Positions 9,733-19,005 of a DNA stretch of 64,000 nt are shown here, piece after piece. The notes under the pieces are model-generated. The model ran no database searches. It had not been told where the DNA came from and saw nothing but the letters and a program-made list of their open reading frames with translations. Both the position numbers and the translations under genes were made by a program. Origin of the DNA: Brettanomyces bruxellensis. Taxonomy: Eukaryota > Ascomycota > Pichiomycetes > Pichiales > Pichiaceae. Every line of letters starts with the position of its first letter. Within the stretch, counting starts at the first letter, position 1. Location: positions 496,001 to 560,000 of the forward strand of contig NC_054688.1 in assembly GCF_011074885.1 (NCBI RefSeq). The letters are read 5' to 3'.

Positions 9733-10248
9733 TCACGAATGACCGTATTTTTGGGCAGTTTCCTTCATAACTGTATCGTAACTTGGTGGAGCTTCTTGTG
9801 GCACATCGTTTTGATCTGTTGAACCATACGCTGCAGAAGTATTTGCCTCTTCATGTTTTGACATATGTGCCCGAGGAGATGAAAGCGGACTTAAGTTATC
9901 ATGTTGAGCCGTGGGTGGATTTAGTGACGAAGAGTTGGTTTTGCTGGTTCCAAATGGTTCTGGATGTGTAAATGTAACAGTACAAGGCTGAGGTTGAACC
10001 ATTATAGTTTGCGTTGGAGAAACAACAAATATTTGCCTTTCAAGATCATCCTGAACGCGGTCGTCATCTGTAAGAACAATGTACCAAGCATGTATAAGTC
10101 CAGGAACATAACCAAGAAGGCATAAGGCGATATTAATAAGAAAATCGCATGAGCAGAAACCACGCTTGATACCAACTGTAAGAGGCGGGCAAATAAAGGC
10201 AAGTACCGTTAAAATAAAGTCACAACAATCACAGCAGCAGCAACACAT
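9733..10248 (-). CDS. SNA4: Sna4-like PMP3/UPF0057 membrane protein with PPxY motif
   Basis: The 171-residue protein begins MCCCCCDCC and continues into two hydrophobic hairpin segments (about residues 11-33 and 36-58) of the UPF0057/Pmp3 family, with the LLGYVPGLIHAWY signature. This matches yeast Sna4, which opens with a similar Cys cluster. The cysteines are likely palmitoylated. The long polar tail ends with PPSY (154-157), a ligand for the WW domains of the Rsp5 ubiquitin ligase. Sna family members with this motif reach the vacuole through the multivesicular-body pathway. The tail is longer than in S. cerevisiae Sna4 (140 aa in all). Sna2 or Sna3 orthology is less likely because of the Cys-rich start. 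Confidence 0.75.
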   Translation of the reverse strand: MCCCCCDCCDFILTVLAFICPPLTVGIKRGFCSCDFLINIALCLLGYVPGLIHAWYIVLTDDDRVQDDLERQIFVVSPTQTIMVQPQPCTVTFTHPEPFGTSKTNSSSLNPPTAQHDNLSPLSSPRAHMSKHEEANTSAAYGSTDQNDVPQEAPPSYDTVMKETAQKYGHS

Positions 10249-10616
10249 GTCGAAATTTTGTTGCGTAGAGCACTAAGACGCTAGATAATATGAAAATGTT
10301 GGAAGTACCGTAAAATGATAAGTATCGTCTGTACTAGAAGAATTTAAGATGAAGAACAAAAAAATTTTATTATGTTAAAAAGCGGAGAGAAAAAAGAGAA
10401 TAGAAAAATAAGATAAGCATTGTATTCTGATTTTGATAGATAGATAGCCGCGCCTAGTGTAAAAGAATTAGAATTTGATCGCTCTACTACTATTGACTTT
10501 ACCAGTTCCATCTGCCCATTTCAAATAGAAAAATAATATACAATGTTAAATGATCATAAATAGGATGTTGGCAGCACATAAATGCAATTTTATTTAGGCT
10601 GGTATCATGAGATAAA

Positions 10617-10652
10617 ATGACATGTCAAACGTCAATATAATGACATGTCAAA
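10617..10652. promoter_or_regulatory. Twin palindromes TGACATGTCA
   Basis: The perfect 10-bp palindrome TGACATGTCA occurs twice, within a longer direct repeat ATGACATGTCAAA (10617-10629 and 10640-10652). The start-to-start spacing is 23 bp, about two helical turns. It lies 147 bp upstream of the next gene and 370 bp upstream of the SNA4-like gene. Two inverted TGACA half-sites suit a TALE homeodomain protein of the Cup9/Tos8 type. The rest of the 10249-10798 spacer shows nothing else. Confidence 0.4.
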
Positions 10653-10798
10653 AACATTTGTGTTCATTGGGAATATATAAAGATTTAATATTCACACAAG
10701 AAACTTGAACACAACTCTTTATGATAAAAGGAATGCAAATGATTGGTCAAATAAGACATTAAATATCATCGTGGTAGCTGAATAGAGTTAAGCCCAAA

Positions 10799-11365
10799 AT
10801 GGACCAAATCATAGCATTATCGTCATCAGAGGAATATGAAGAAGAAAAGCAAGATGAGATAATTGACAACACCAATATTACTGAAGAGGAAAGTAAACAG
10901 AAATTTTTAGCACCTTATGTCAAAGCCCCAGACTACAGTGAATACAATAAGTGCAACTTAACAAACAGACCAGATTGCATAAATCTTATCAGGGAAGTGA
11001 AGAAGACGAAAGATCTGGATAGTTCCGGATTCATGAAATGGCTTCTTATGAGAACAGTACCAAATAATCATACCAAAATATTAGCCAATGCCGATCGAAT
11101 TCAACAGTTTACCGAAAAGCGACAATTGGCAAGATGGATAAAAGAAAAATACCTTGGAAAGGATGCAGATAGCATTTTCAAACAAGGGGCAAGCATTTCA
11201 GCAGTAACAAGCTTCTTGTATGGGATGATATTCTGCGTTTTCCTGGCGGTTTTGTTACTGATTGTAGGAATTAGCATATTAATCAAGTTGAATGTTTTGA
11301 ATCGACAGAAGATCATTTACCTTTATTCGCTAAAAGATGTTTTAATATCAATTTTACAAAACTAG
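10799..11365 (+). CDS. Orphan single-pass membrane protein (188 aa)
   Basis: The product has an acidic, low-complexity N-terminus (Glu/Asp-rich, residues 8-35), then a charged helical middle (about 40-130). One strong transmembrane helix follows at roughly 137-163 (VTSFLYGMIFCVFLAVLLLIV), with a short C-terminal tail of about 25 residues. The arrangement resembles a tail-anchored-like or type II protein of the ER or Golgi, but no SNARE heptads or other family marks are seen. The ATG directly follows AAA, a normal yeast start context. I do not recognise the family. Confidence 0.5.
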   Translation: MDQIIALSSSEEYEEEKQDEIIDNTNITEEESKQKFLAPYVKAPDYSEYNKCNLTNRPDCINLIREVKKTKDLDSSGFMKWLLMRTVPNNHTKILANADRIQQFTEKRQLARWIKEKYLGKDADSIFKQGASISAVTSFLYGMIFCVFLAVLLLIVGISILIKLNVLNRQKIIYLYSLKDVLISILQN

Positions 11366-11490
11366 AAAAGCATATTTCGAATGCCTTAAACGGGAACAAA
11401 CCAGGTGCAATCTACTGCGTTTAATCCCATATCTATTGAGATTTTCACTAAGATGCGTTCTTTAAATTCTTGGGGCATTAATTTGTTTCC

Positions 11491-11546
11491 CTCATTTCTC
11501 ATTTCTCATTTCTCATTTCTCATTTCTCATTTCTCATTTCTCATTT
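11491..11546 (+). repeat. Tandem repeat, 8 copies of CTCATTT
   Basis: Eight exact heptamers fill this stretch of the APL4 promoter/leader, 150-205 bp upstream of its ATG. The run is pure, so copy number probably varies between strains. The surrounding 11366-11695 spacer shows nothing else notable. Confidence 0.95.
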
Positions 11547-11695
11547 TCCAATTTTTTTATTTAATTATTTTCGCTCCTGCTCTCGTGCATTCTCCCAGTT
11601 TTAAATTTATGAAAACACGTATTTCCTTTCATTAGACCAAGCGTAACATCAAAACTAATTCACCTTCATTTTTTGTTGAAGAACGGAAGGCAAAA

Positions 11696-14233
11696 ATGGG
11701 CTCACTAAGATCATTCATCAGGGCTGTGCGTTCCAGCCGGACCATTGCCGATGAAAGGGCTGTTATAAGAAAGGAATCAGCTAAAGTTAGAACTGCATTC
11801 AGAGATCCACATTTGGATGAGCCACATTTAAGGAAAAACATTGAGAAATTGCTCTACCTCTACATATTGGGCGAGCCAACATCATTTGGACAGGTCGAAT
11901 GTCTTAAGTTACTTACTTCAAGGTCGTACATCAACAAAAGGTTAGGATATTTGGCCGCTATGCTTATTTTGGATGAGAATCAAGAAATTCTTACGCTTCT
12001 AACCAATTCGTTGGATATTGACATCAAAAGCACAAACCCATATGTTGCGGGCTTGGCATTATGTACATTGGGAAATATTGCATCTCCGGAATTGGCTAAA
12101 GATTTGTATGCTGACGTGGACAGAATGTTAGACAACGATCCAAATCACAGCAGCAACATATCAACTCCATATTTGAGGAAAAAGGCTACAATTGTTGCGG
12201 CAAAGCTTATAGATAAGGACCCTGATCTTTCCGAGCTGTTTATAGGACGTATTCCAATGCTTTTGAGGGAAAAATCGCACGGCGTTCTTCTTGGTGCTTT
12301 GCATCTTGTTAGGGAGACCTTTATTCACGATCCAACATCTCGTGAAATACTTCGCAAACAGGCTCCAGTGATTCTTTCACACCTTCGCTTTTTGGTAAGT
12401 ACAGGCTACTCTCCAGAATATGATGTGCGCTCTGTTCCGGATCCTTTTCTTTACTGTTCATTATTACAAACACTCCGATGTCTTTTAGATAAGGATGACA
12501 ACAATCCAAATCTTGAGGCTCTCAACGACTTACTTGCTCAAGTTTGTGCTCGTCTCGAGAACTCAAAAGGCCCAGGATACGCTGTTTTATACGAAGCAGT
12601 ACAAACAATATTTGCAATAAATTCGGATTCCTCGTTGAAGGTGCTAGGAATCAACATTCTTAGTAAATTCCTTTCATTAAAGGACAACAACACTAGATAC
12701 GTGGCATTGAACACATTACTGAGTGTTATAGAATATGAACCACTTGCAGTTCAGCGTCACAGGAATATTGTTGTTGGATGTTTACAGGACGGTGATATCT
12801 CCATAAGGAGACGTGCTTTAGAACTTACCTTTGCAATTATGAATAATCAAAATATCCGCATGCTTACGAAAGAGTTGCTCAAATTCTTGGGTAGATCGGA
12901 GGAGGATAACGACTTGAAATCATATATAACGACACAGTTCACTTTGGCTTGCTATAAGTACTCACCAGGACTCGAATGGACATTCCACACACTTATCCAA
13001 TTGCTTGAAAAGGCAGGAGATTATTTTTCAGATGATATTTTATCAAGTATTCTTGCTCTCACTATGCAGAATGAAGATAAGGAACTCACAAAGAAGCTTG
13101 TAATTCATTTGATTGCCGCATCATCTTCACCCGACGCGGCTTCCGAGTTTGGACTATCGTTAATCACAATTTGGTGTCTTGGTGAATACGGAGACCTCGT
13201 TGTAGGTGTGCCAAATTATAAAAGTGAAAAACTAATTACGGAGAAGCAGGAAGTGGATCAGCTTGAGCTACTATTAAACGCATCAATTCTTAAGAAGAGT
13301 TCAAGAAGGGACCAGATCCGGCTTTACATTCTTACGGCATCCCTTAAATTATCCTCACGATTCAAATCAGCTAAGCAGATTGAACATTTACGCCAAATGA
13401 TCAACAAGTTCAAGAATGATACGAACTTGGAAATACAGATCCGTGCAATCGAGTATACAGAAATCTTTACTGAAACAAAAACAATTAAGAGGGGTCTTTT
13501 GGAAAGGATGCCTCCACCTCCAAGAAAGGAACATCAAGGCATTGCTTTGTTTGACAGAGAAGCAGGTAGGGAGAAGACATCAAGTGGAGAGAGTGATCAG
13601 AAAAAAGACACCGGTGAAATGTTATTGGATCTTCTCGATGATGAAGATAATGTAGATGATCAGAAAGCGGAAGAGAGTACTTCTGGAAATGCTGAAATAT
13701 CTGAATCAAAGAACGGTGCTCTTGACATACTAAATGATATTTTTGGTGATACTGGAATGTCTCACAATGCACAGCAACCAGCTAAAAAACAAAGCACTTC
13801 AAATAAGGACATTCTAGACTTGTTCGGAAGTGTTGGAGGTGCTTCAACCACCAAAAAGACAGAGGCAGTTGACAAAATAAGTATTCCAGAAACGGCAATT
13901 ACCGCTTATGATGATGGAAATATATATTGTGGTGTTGATGTGGAATCAATTGGGGATGGAAAGGCTAACCTAGATATTATAGTTAAGAATATTTCAAGTG
14001 CGAGTACAATAAACGGAATCACCGTTCTTTGTGCAGTGACAAAAAAGCAGAAACTTGACTTGTCAGCATTAACTCAGCGGGAACTTGCACCTAAAAAACT
14101 TGGAAAGTTGAAAGCAAAGATTTTAGGACCTTCAGGTTCGAAAGTGAAACTGAGAGTGAGATTGAGCTATAATGTTGGTGGGGAGAAGATTCAAAGGCAA
14201 TTTGACTTTGCCGGAATCCAGCAGCGTTTGTAA
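11696..14233 (+). CDS. APL4: AP-1 clathrin adaptor gamma subunit (gamma-adaptin)
   Basis: The 845-residue product follows gamma-adaptin in order: the N-terminal signature (LRSFIRAVRSSRTIADERAVIRKE), an alpha-solenoid adaptin trunk to about residue 600, a polar hinge (about 610-720) and a C-terminal gamma-ear (about 725-845). The hinge has clathrin-box-type sequences (LLDLLDDED and ILDLFG). S. cerevisiae Apl4 has 832 residues. AP-1 sorts cargo between the trans-Golgi network and endosomes and recruits clathrin. The ear would bind accessory proteins such as Ent3/Ent5. The ATG follows AAAA and gives the family-typical start. Confidence 0.93.
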   Translation: MGSLRSFIRAVRSSRTIADERAVIRKESAKVRTAFRDPHLDEPHLRKNIEKLLYLYILGEPTSFGQVECLKLLTSRSYINKRLGYLAAMLILDENQEILTLLTNSLDIDIKSTNPYVAGLALCTLGNIASPELAKDLYADVDRMLDNDPNHSSNISTPYLRKKATIVAAKLIDKDPDLSELFIGRIPMLLREKSHGVLLGALHLVRETFIHDPTSREILRKQAPVILSHLRFLVSTGYSPEYDVRSVPDPFLYCSLLQTLRCLLDKDDNNPNLEALNDLLAQVCARLENSKGPGYAVLYEAVQTIFAINSDSSLKVLGINILSKFLSLKDNNTRYVALNTLLSVIEYEPLAVQRHRNIVVGCLQDGDISIRRRALELTFAIMNNQNIRMLTKELLKFLGRSEEDNDLKSYITTQFTLACYKYSPGLEWTFHTLIQLLEKAGDYFSDDILSSILALTMQNEDKELTKKLVIHLIAASSSPDAASEFGLSLITIWCLGEYGDLVVGVPNYKSEKLITEKQEVDQLELLLNASILKKSSRRDQIRLYILTASLKLSSRFKSAKQIEHLRQMINKFKNDTNLEIQIRAIEYTEIFTETKTIKRGLLERMPPPPRKEHQGIALFDREAGREKTSSGESDQKKDTGEMLLDLLDDEDNVDDQKAEESTSGNAEISESKNGALDILNDIFGDTGMSHNAQQPAKKQSTSNKDILDLFGSVGGASTTKKTEAVDKISIPETAITAYDDGNIYCGVDVESIGDGKANLDIIVKNISSASTINGITVLCAVTKKQKLDLSALTQRELAPKKLGKLKAKILGPSGSKVKLRVRLSYNVGGEKIQRQFDFAGIQQRL

Positions 14234-14636
14234 ATCAAATTTATATAACATACTTGGATCCAATTGTATAGATAGGAAGTATGGGAATTAATGGTATGGG
14301 TAGCTGTGAAAATTATATATAATAGAATGAAAATGAAAACAAAAAAATGTAGCGGTTCCAATCTGAATTTTCAGTTATGTCAGCAGGCAGATATGCAAAC
14401 GAGCGAGAGGGGCGAACAAAACANAAAAAAAACGGACAAAACAAATAAGAAATTAAAATGTGACAGAAAAAAAAAAGTAGATTGCGAGGAAAAGTTGGAA
14501 AGACTCGTAACACTTAGCTGATTGATATAATTGCACATTTCATACATCTTATATATTTATTATAGATCTGTCATCTACCTTAGCCAGGAAAGGGTTATAA
14601 CTTAATTCAAAACATACGGCATAACAACTTTTGAAG
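14234..14636. other. APL4 3' flank and YOP1 promoter
   Basis: About 400 bp of AT-rich spacer with one undetermined base (N at 14424) inside an A-rich tract. No gene is visible apart from the start of YOP1. Confidence 0.4.
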
Positions 14637-15303
14637 ATGGATTTTAAATCAGTTCAGGATCAACTGCAGGGTGCTTTCAATGCAATCGATGGGGTAAGTA
14701 AAGAAAAAAGGGAGAGCTGAATGAAATGAAGATTTACCAAATTGTCTATTTGGAAAGAAAATTAAGAAGAGACATGCTACAAAAAATGTATCGGGCAAGA
14801 TATACTAACTGTACCATCACAATTTTTTTTAGAATACCAGAAACATTAAGGTCTTGGATGTATTCGAGCAGAAAACGCATCTCCCAAGGTCATACGCAGT
14901 GGTTGCTTTCGGTATCGTTTACCTTGTCATGATTTTCATGAACTTTGGAGGTATCGGAGAGCTTCTATCGAACATTGCAGGATTCATGTATCCATTTTAC
15001 AGCTCCTTGAAAGCTTTGGAGACCAGCTCTAAAGATGACGATACCAGATTATTGACATACTGGGTCGTTTTTGCTTTCCTCAACCTGATTGAGTTCTGGT
15101 CCGGTGCCATTCTTTATTGGATCCCAGCATACTTTTTGTTCAAGACTCTATTCTTGGTGTACTTGTCTTCTCCAGTCACAAACGGTGCTCAGGTCGTCTA
15201 CGGCTTAATTATCAAGCCTTTGGGAGATAAAGTTTTGCATACCAACTCTCCAGAAGGCCCAGCAGACAATTTGATGGATAAAGTTCAAAACAAGATCGAC
15301 TAA
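14637..15303 (+). CDS. YOP1: Reticulon-like ER membrane-shaping protein Yop1 (two exons)
   Basis: Exon 1 is 14637-14693 (19 codons, MDFKSVQDQLQGAFNAIDG). The intron is 14694-14832 (139 nt), with 5' site GTAAGT, branch point TACTAAC at 14803-14809 and a T-rich 3' site ending TTTTAG. Exon 2 is 14833-15303. The joined protein has about 175 residues and the DP1/TB2/HVA22 fold: two long hydrophobic hairpins (about 43-90 and 110-150) with TYWVVFAFLNLIEFWS between them, matching Yop1/REEP5. Yop1 bends ER tubules by wedge insertion and interacts with reticulons and Rab proteins. S. cerevisiae YOP1 also has an intron early in the coding region. Exon 2 has no ATG near its start, so the splice is needed. 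Confidence 0.9.
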
Positions 15304-16935
15304 GGAAATAAATACGATTAGTCTGACCATTTCGAACTTGTTGCAACACGGTTCACTCATGTACTCTTAAGTACTACTTTTTATTTGCTCATGCTACCGA
15401 AATCTCCATCCTCTTTTTTTTCTCCTTTGTTGTCTTTTAACTTTTTAGTGTATGCAATTCTTGAAATACTCAACCGTAATAACATAAAATGCTGCTATAC
15501 ATTGTGAATATTCTGATATACGATCATATACAGTCTTGTCAGAACCACAAGTGGAATACGATCAGATATTTCACGTCGATCGACTGGTGCAGGCCATTAT
15601 TACTTAGAAGTAGCGCTCGAGCGGAATCGGGAGATATCCAAACTCCAAATTGACATACTCGTTATCAATCAATTCATATTGATTCTGTTGAATCATGTGA
15701 AAATCTTCTTTTCGCACCGAGCAACCGAGAAATAAAAATCACGTGATATACATTATTTGGTGATACACATCCCCCTGACTTTTCTTCGCTTAGAATGTTT
15801 GAATCATTCCGTAACTTTCCGGAGATATTCGCATAATTTTTTTTTTTTTTTTTGTGAAGGGAGAAACCGCTGCTTTATTATAAGAAATCTAGTGCAAGGC
15901 CATTACAAGAAAAGATGTGGGAACACAAATGAAAAAGACCACAATAAAAAAAAAAAAAAAAAATTACCCAGGAAACAGCTAAATCGTCTGAGTAGAAGTG
16001 ATAAAGCTTGAAGAGATGAATTAATTATAAGATGAGAAGTTTTGAATAAATAAGGCAATTGTTATGCACACATATGCGTACCCCGGAGTACGCGACCGAA
16101 AGTTTTTTGTGGGGTAACCGATTTACACCCCACAAAAATTCCTTTTTTCAGCCTGACAAAATTATTGGAAATAATTGTGTAATCGATTATATTTTCATAC
16201 GTAAGTAAGGAAATGACTTGAAAAACATGGTCATAAATCCTAGCAAGTGGAGGAGTCAAATGCTTCACGCACATAAGGGATTAATGTCCATAAAAATAAA
16301 ACAAATTTCCCTAAGCTCTAAGCATCATCACTCTAAGTTGAATTGAAATTGTAAAGGTAATAACCGGCGTAATTACATTTGGCAAGGCATAGTAAAAAAA
16401 AATTAAAAATATGTAAGCGGGAATAAGGAAAATTTTCGCTTTTGGTTGTCTTAGTTTTGGATGAGTCAAGTAAATTGAATCAAAAAAAGGAAATGGCCCG
16501 GGCTAGTGACTACACATATACTTTTTAAAGTATCCGGGCTATGCTAAAAATCTCGGAGAAGTGGCCAACCCTATATTGTGTTAAAGCTACATGGCTTTTT
16601 TTGAGTTTAGGCTGTCCTGTCCCTTTTTTTTATCTTTATTTTAGTCTCTTGACAGCGATGATTGGTTTTGCCGCCAACATGTAATTATCAAATAGTTATA
16701 AATATCATACCTTTTCCCTTTAGCGAACTGTGTAGTTGTAGCTATCCAAAGGATTCTTACTACTGTCTTTCCCATTTCTTTGAGAGTAATATCGTATTTT
16801 ACTTCGATCTTTTCACAAAGATATCAGACGTTTTTCCATTAACTACCACGTCAGTGCTGCAAAAAAATTTTAGCGATTATACTTTAATTACAAAACTTTT
16901 GGTGCGAGCAAAAACTAAAGAATATCACTATCAAA
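15304..16935. other. Long YOP1-PCK1 intergenic region
   Basis: A 1.6-kb spacer with a T-run at 15838-15853, an A-run near 15946-15963 and a 12-bp inverted repeat at 16104-16138. Short frames here are driven by the homopolymers. Long upstream regions are common for glucose-regulated genes such as PCK1. No RNA gene is evident. Confidence 0.45.
16104..16138. promoter_or_regulatory. Palindromic pair of Mig1-type sites upstream of PCK1
   Basis: Perfect 12-bp arms (16104-16115 and 16127-16138) surround an 11-nt centre. Each arm reads TTTTTGTGGGGT, that is, an A/T tract followed by GTGGGG. This fits the consensus of the glucose repressor Mig1 (A/T box plus SYGGGG). The centre holds GGGTAACC, a Reb1-like core. 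The dyad lies about 800 bp from both flanking coding regions. Binding is inferred from the motif and the neighbouring gene. Confidence 0.45.
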
Positions 16936-18618
16936 ATGGCACCAACCGCTATCGATCTCAATAGGGAGTATGCGAACTCCGTTGAAGCAGAATCTACGGC
17001 TCCATTTAATAAGGCTGAAAGAAAAAATTCCATTGCCGCGGCCCTCGGCTTGAGCCCAGATACGAAAATTCATTATAACTCGGCCGTTCCGATTTTGTAC
17101 GAGGACGCACTAAAGGAGAAAGGTACCACAATTTCTTCTACAGGTGCTCTTATTGCATATTCTGGAGGCAAGACGGGAAGATCTCCAAAAGATAAGAGAA
17201 TAGTTGCAGAAGAATCTTCTGTACATGATGTCTGGTGGGGACCCGTTAATAAGAAGGTTGATGATCAAACCTGGAAAATTTCGCGTTCCAGGGCCATTGA
17301 CTACTTGAGAACCAGAGAGAAAGTTTACATAATTGATGCATTTGCCGGCTGGGATAAGAGATATCGTATCAAGGTGAGAATTGTGTGTGCTCGCGCTTAC
17401 CACGCCTTGTTTATGAAAAACATGCTTATCCGTCCGACCGAGCAGGAATTAAAGAGCTTTGGTGAACCGGACTTTACCATTTGGAATGCAGGTCAATTCC
17501 CAGCAAATGTCTTTACCCGAGGTATGACATCGGCAACAACGGTGGAACTGAACTTTAAGGCTATGGAGATGGTCATTCTTGGCACAGAGTATGCAGGAGA
17601 GATGAAGAAAGGAATCTTGACTCTCATGTTCTACTTGATGCCAATAAAGCATCATGTTCTCACATTACACTCTTCCGCAAACATCGGAACCCAGAATGGT
17701 GATGTGACGATGTTCTTTGGACTTTCAGGAACAGGAAAGACAACATTGAGTGCAGATCCACACAGAAAATTGATTGGCGATGATGAACACTGTTGGTCAG
17801 ACCATGGAGTTTTCAACGTTGAAGGTGGATGCTACGCAAAGTGTATTGATCTCTCTGAATCCAAGGAGCCAGAAATTTTTCAAGCTATAAAGTTTGGTTC
17901 CGTTCTTGAAAACGTCGTTTACGACCCTGTTACAAGGGTTGTCGACTATTCCGATTCATCAATTACTGCTAACACTAGATGCGCCTACCCAATTGAGTTC
18001 ATACCTTCTGCTAAGATCCCATGTCAGGTGGATACACATCCTAGCAACATTATTCTTTTAACATGCGACGCTATGGGTGTTCTTCCTCCAGTTTCCAAGC
18101 TCACTAAGGCGCAAGTTATGTACCACTTCATCTCTGGCTATACATCTAAGATGACTGGAACGGAAGTCGGAGTCACAGAACCACAGGCAACTTTCTCCGC
18201 CTGCTATGGTCAACCTTTCCTTGTTCTACATCCAATGAGATATGCCCAACAGTTGGCTGACAAAATGAGTGCTCATCATGCTCATGCCTGGCTGCTCAAC
18301 ACTGGATGGACAGGAAAACCAATGTCAAAGGGCGGAAAGAGATGTCCATTAAAGTACACCAGAGCAATTTTGGATGCAATCCATTCTGGCGTCTTAGCTA
18401 AAGCTGAATATGAAAACTTCCCAACGTTTGGACTGCGGGTTCCAAAATCTTGCCCTGGTGTTCCTTCCGAACTTTTAAATCCTGCTCGTAACTGGTCAGA
18501 TGGTAAGGCTGATTTCCAAAATCAGGTTACAAACCTGGCTCAGCTTTTCATGGAGAATTTTGAAAAGTATGCTTCCTCTTGCACCGAAGAAGTTTTGTCT
18601 GCAGGTCCAGCTATGTAA
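16936..18618 (+). CDS. PCK1: Phosphoenolpyruvate carboxykinase (ATP)
   Basis: The 560-residue product is a complete ATP-type PEPCK (S. cerevisiae Pck1 has 549). Visible are the substrate loop around RGMTSATT, the kinase P-loop [11 protein letters not shown] (about residues 262-272), the metal-binding IGDDEHCW (about 281) and the C-terminal [20 protein letters not shown] block. It converts oxaloacetate and ATP to PEP and CO2, the committing step of gluconeogenesis, in the cytosol. Yeast PCK1 is repressed by glucose, and the Mig1-type palindrome upstream fits this. The ATG follows AAA. Confidence 0.97.
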   Translation: MAPTAIDLNREYANSVEAESTAPFNKAERKNSIAAALGLSPDTKIHYNSAVPILYEDALKEKGTTISSTGALIAYSGGKTGRSPKDKRIVAEESSVHDVWWGPVNKKVDDQTWKISRSRAIDYLRTREKVYIIDAFAGWDKRYRIKVRIVCARAYHALFMKNMLIRPTEQELKSFGEPDFTIWNAGQFPANVFTRGMTSATTVELNFKAMEMVILGTEYAGEMKKGILTLMFYLMPIKHHVLTLHSSANIGTQNGDVTMFFGLSGTGKTTLSADPHRKLIGDDEHCWSDHGVFNVEGGCYAKCIDLSESKEPEIFQAIKFGSVLENVVYDPVTRVVDYSDSSITANTRCAYPIEFIPSAKIPCQVDTHPSNIILLTCDAMGVLPPVSKLTKAQVMYHFISGYTSKMTGTEVGVTEPQATFSACYGQPFLVLHPMRYAQQLADKMSAHHAHAWLLNTGWTGKPMSKGGKRCPLKYTRAILDAIHSGVLAKAEYENFPTFGLRVPKSCPGVPSELLNPARNWSDGKADFQNQVTNLAQLFMENFEKYASSCTEEVLSAGPAM

Positions 18619-19005
18619 AGATTTTTCTTTTAACCACATAATCATGGTTCTGATTAGTGTTAACTAGGCCCCAGCTGTGTCACGTTCTTGCACTCCGATA
18701 TCTATTCTTTGTCGATAATGTATTCCATTTGCATTTGTATCATACAACAAATTTTTCTGTAGGTGGAATGGCATTTTAATTTCCCAATTGTCATTATTTA
18801 CTTGTTATATTACATTTTTCTTTAAATGTCACGGCTATTTTCGTCCTTGAATCTTGTACCCTGAACTACGGATATTTTTAATCAGTACAAAACATAAAAT
18901 TTTCCTAAATATACCAGCCATATAACTTAATTGAATTTGATCAACGCATCACAATGTTCAAGCAATTGCAACAAAGGGCTGATAATCAACATATTTACGT
19001 AGATT
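18619..19005. other. Convergent 3' region, PCK1 / OPT copy 1
   Basis: About 390 bp between two converging genes, AT-rich with several TATATA/TAAATA words. No gene seen. Confidence 0.4.

Noticed and set aside
15757..16274. Short frames in the YOP1-PCK1 spacer
   Set aside because: They are dominated by Lys or Phe from poly-A/poly-T runs and have no homology.
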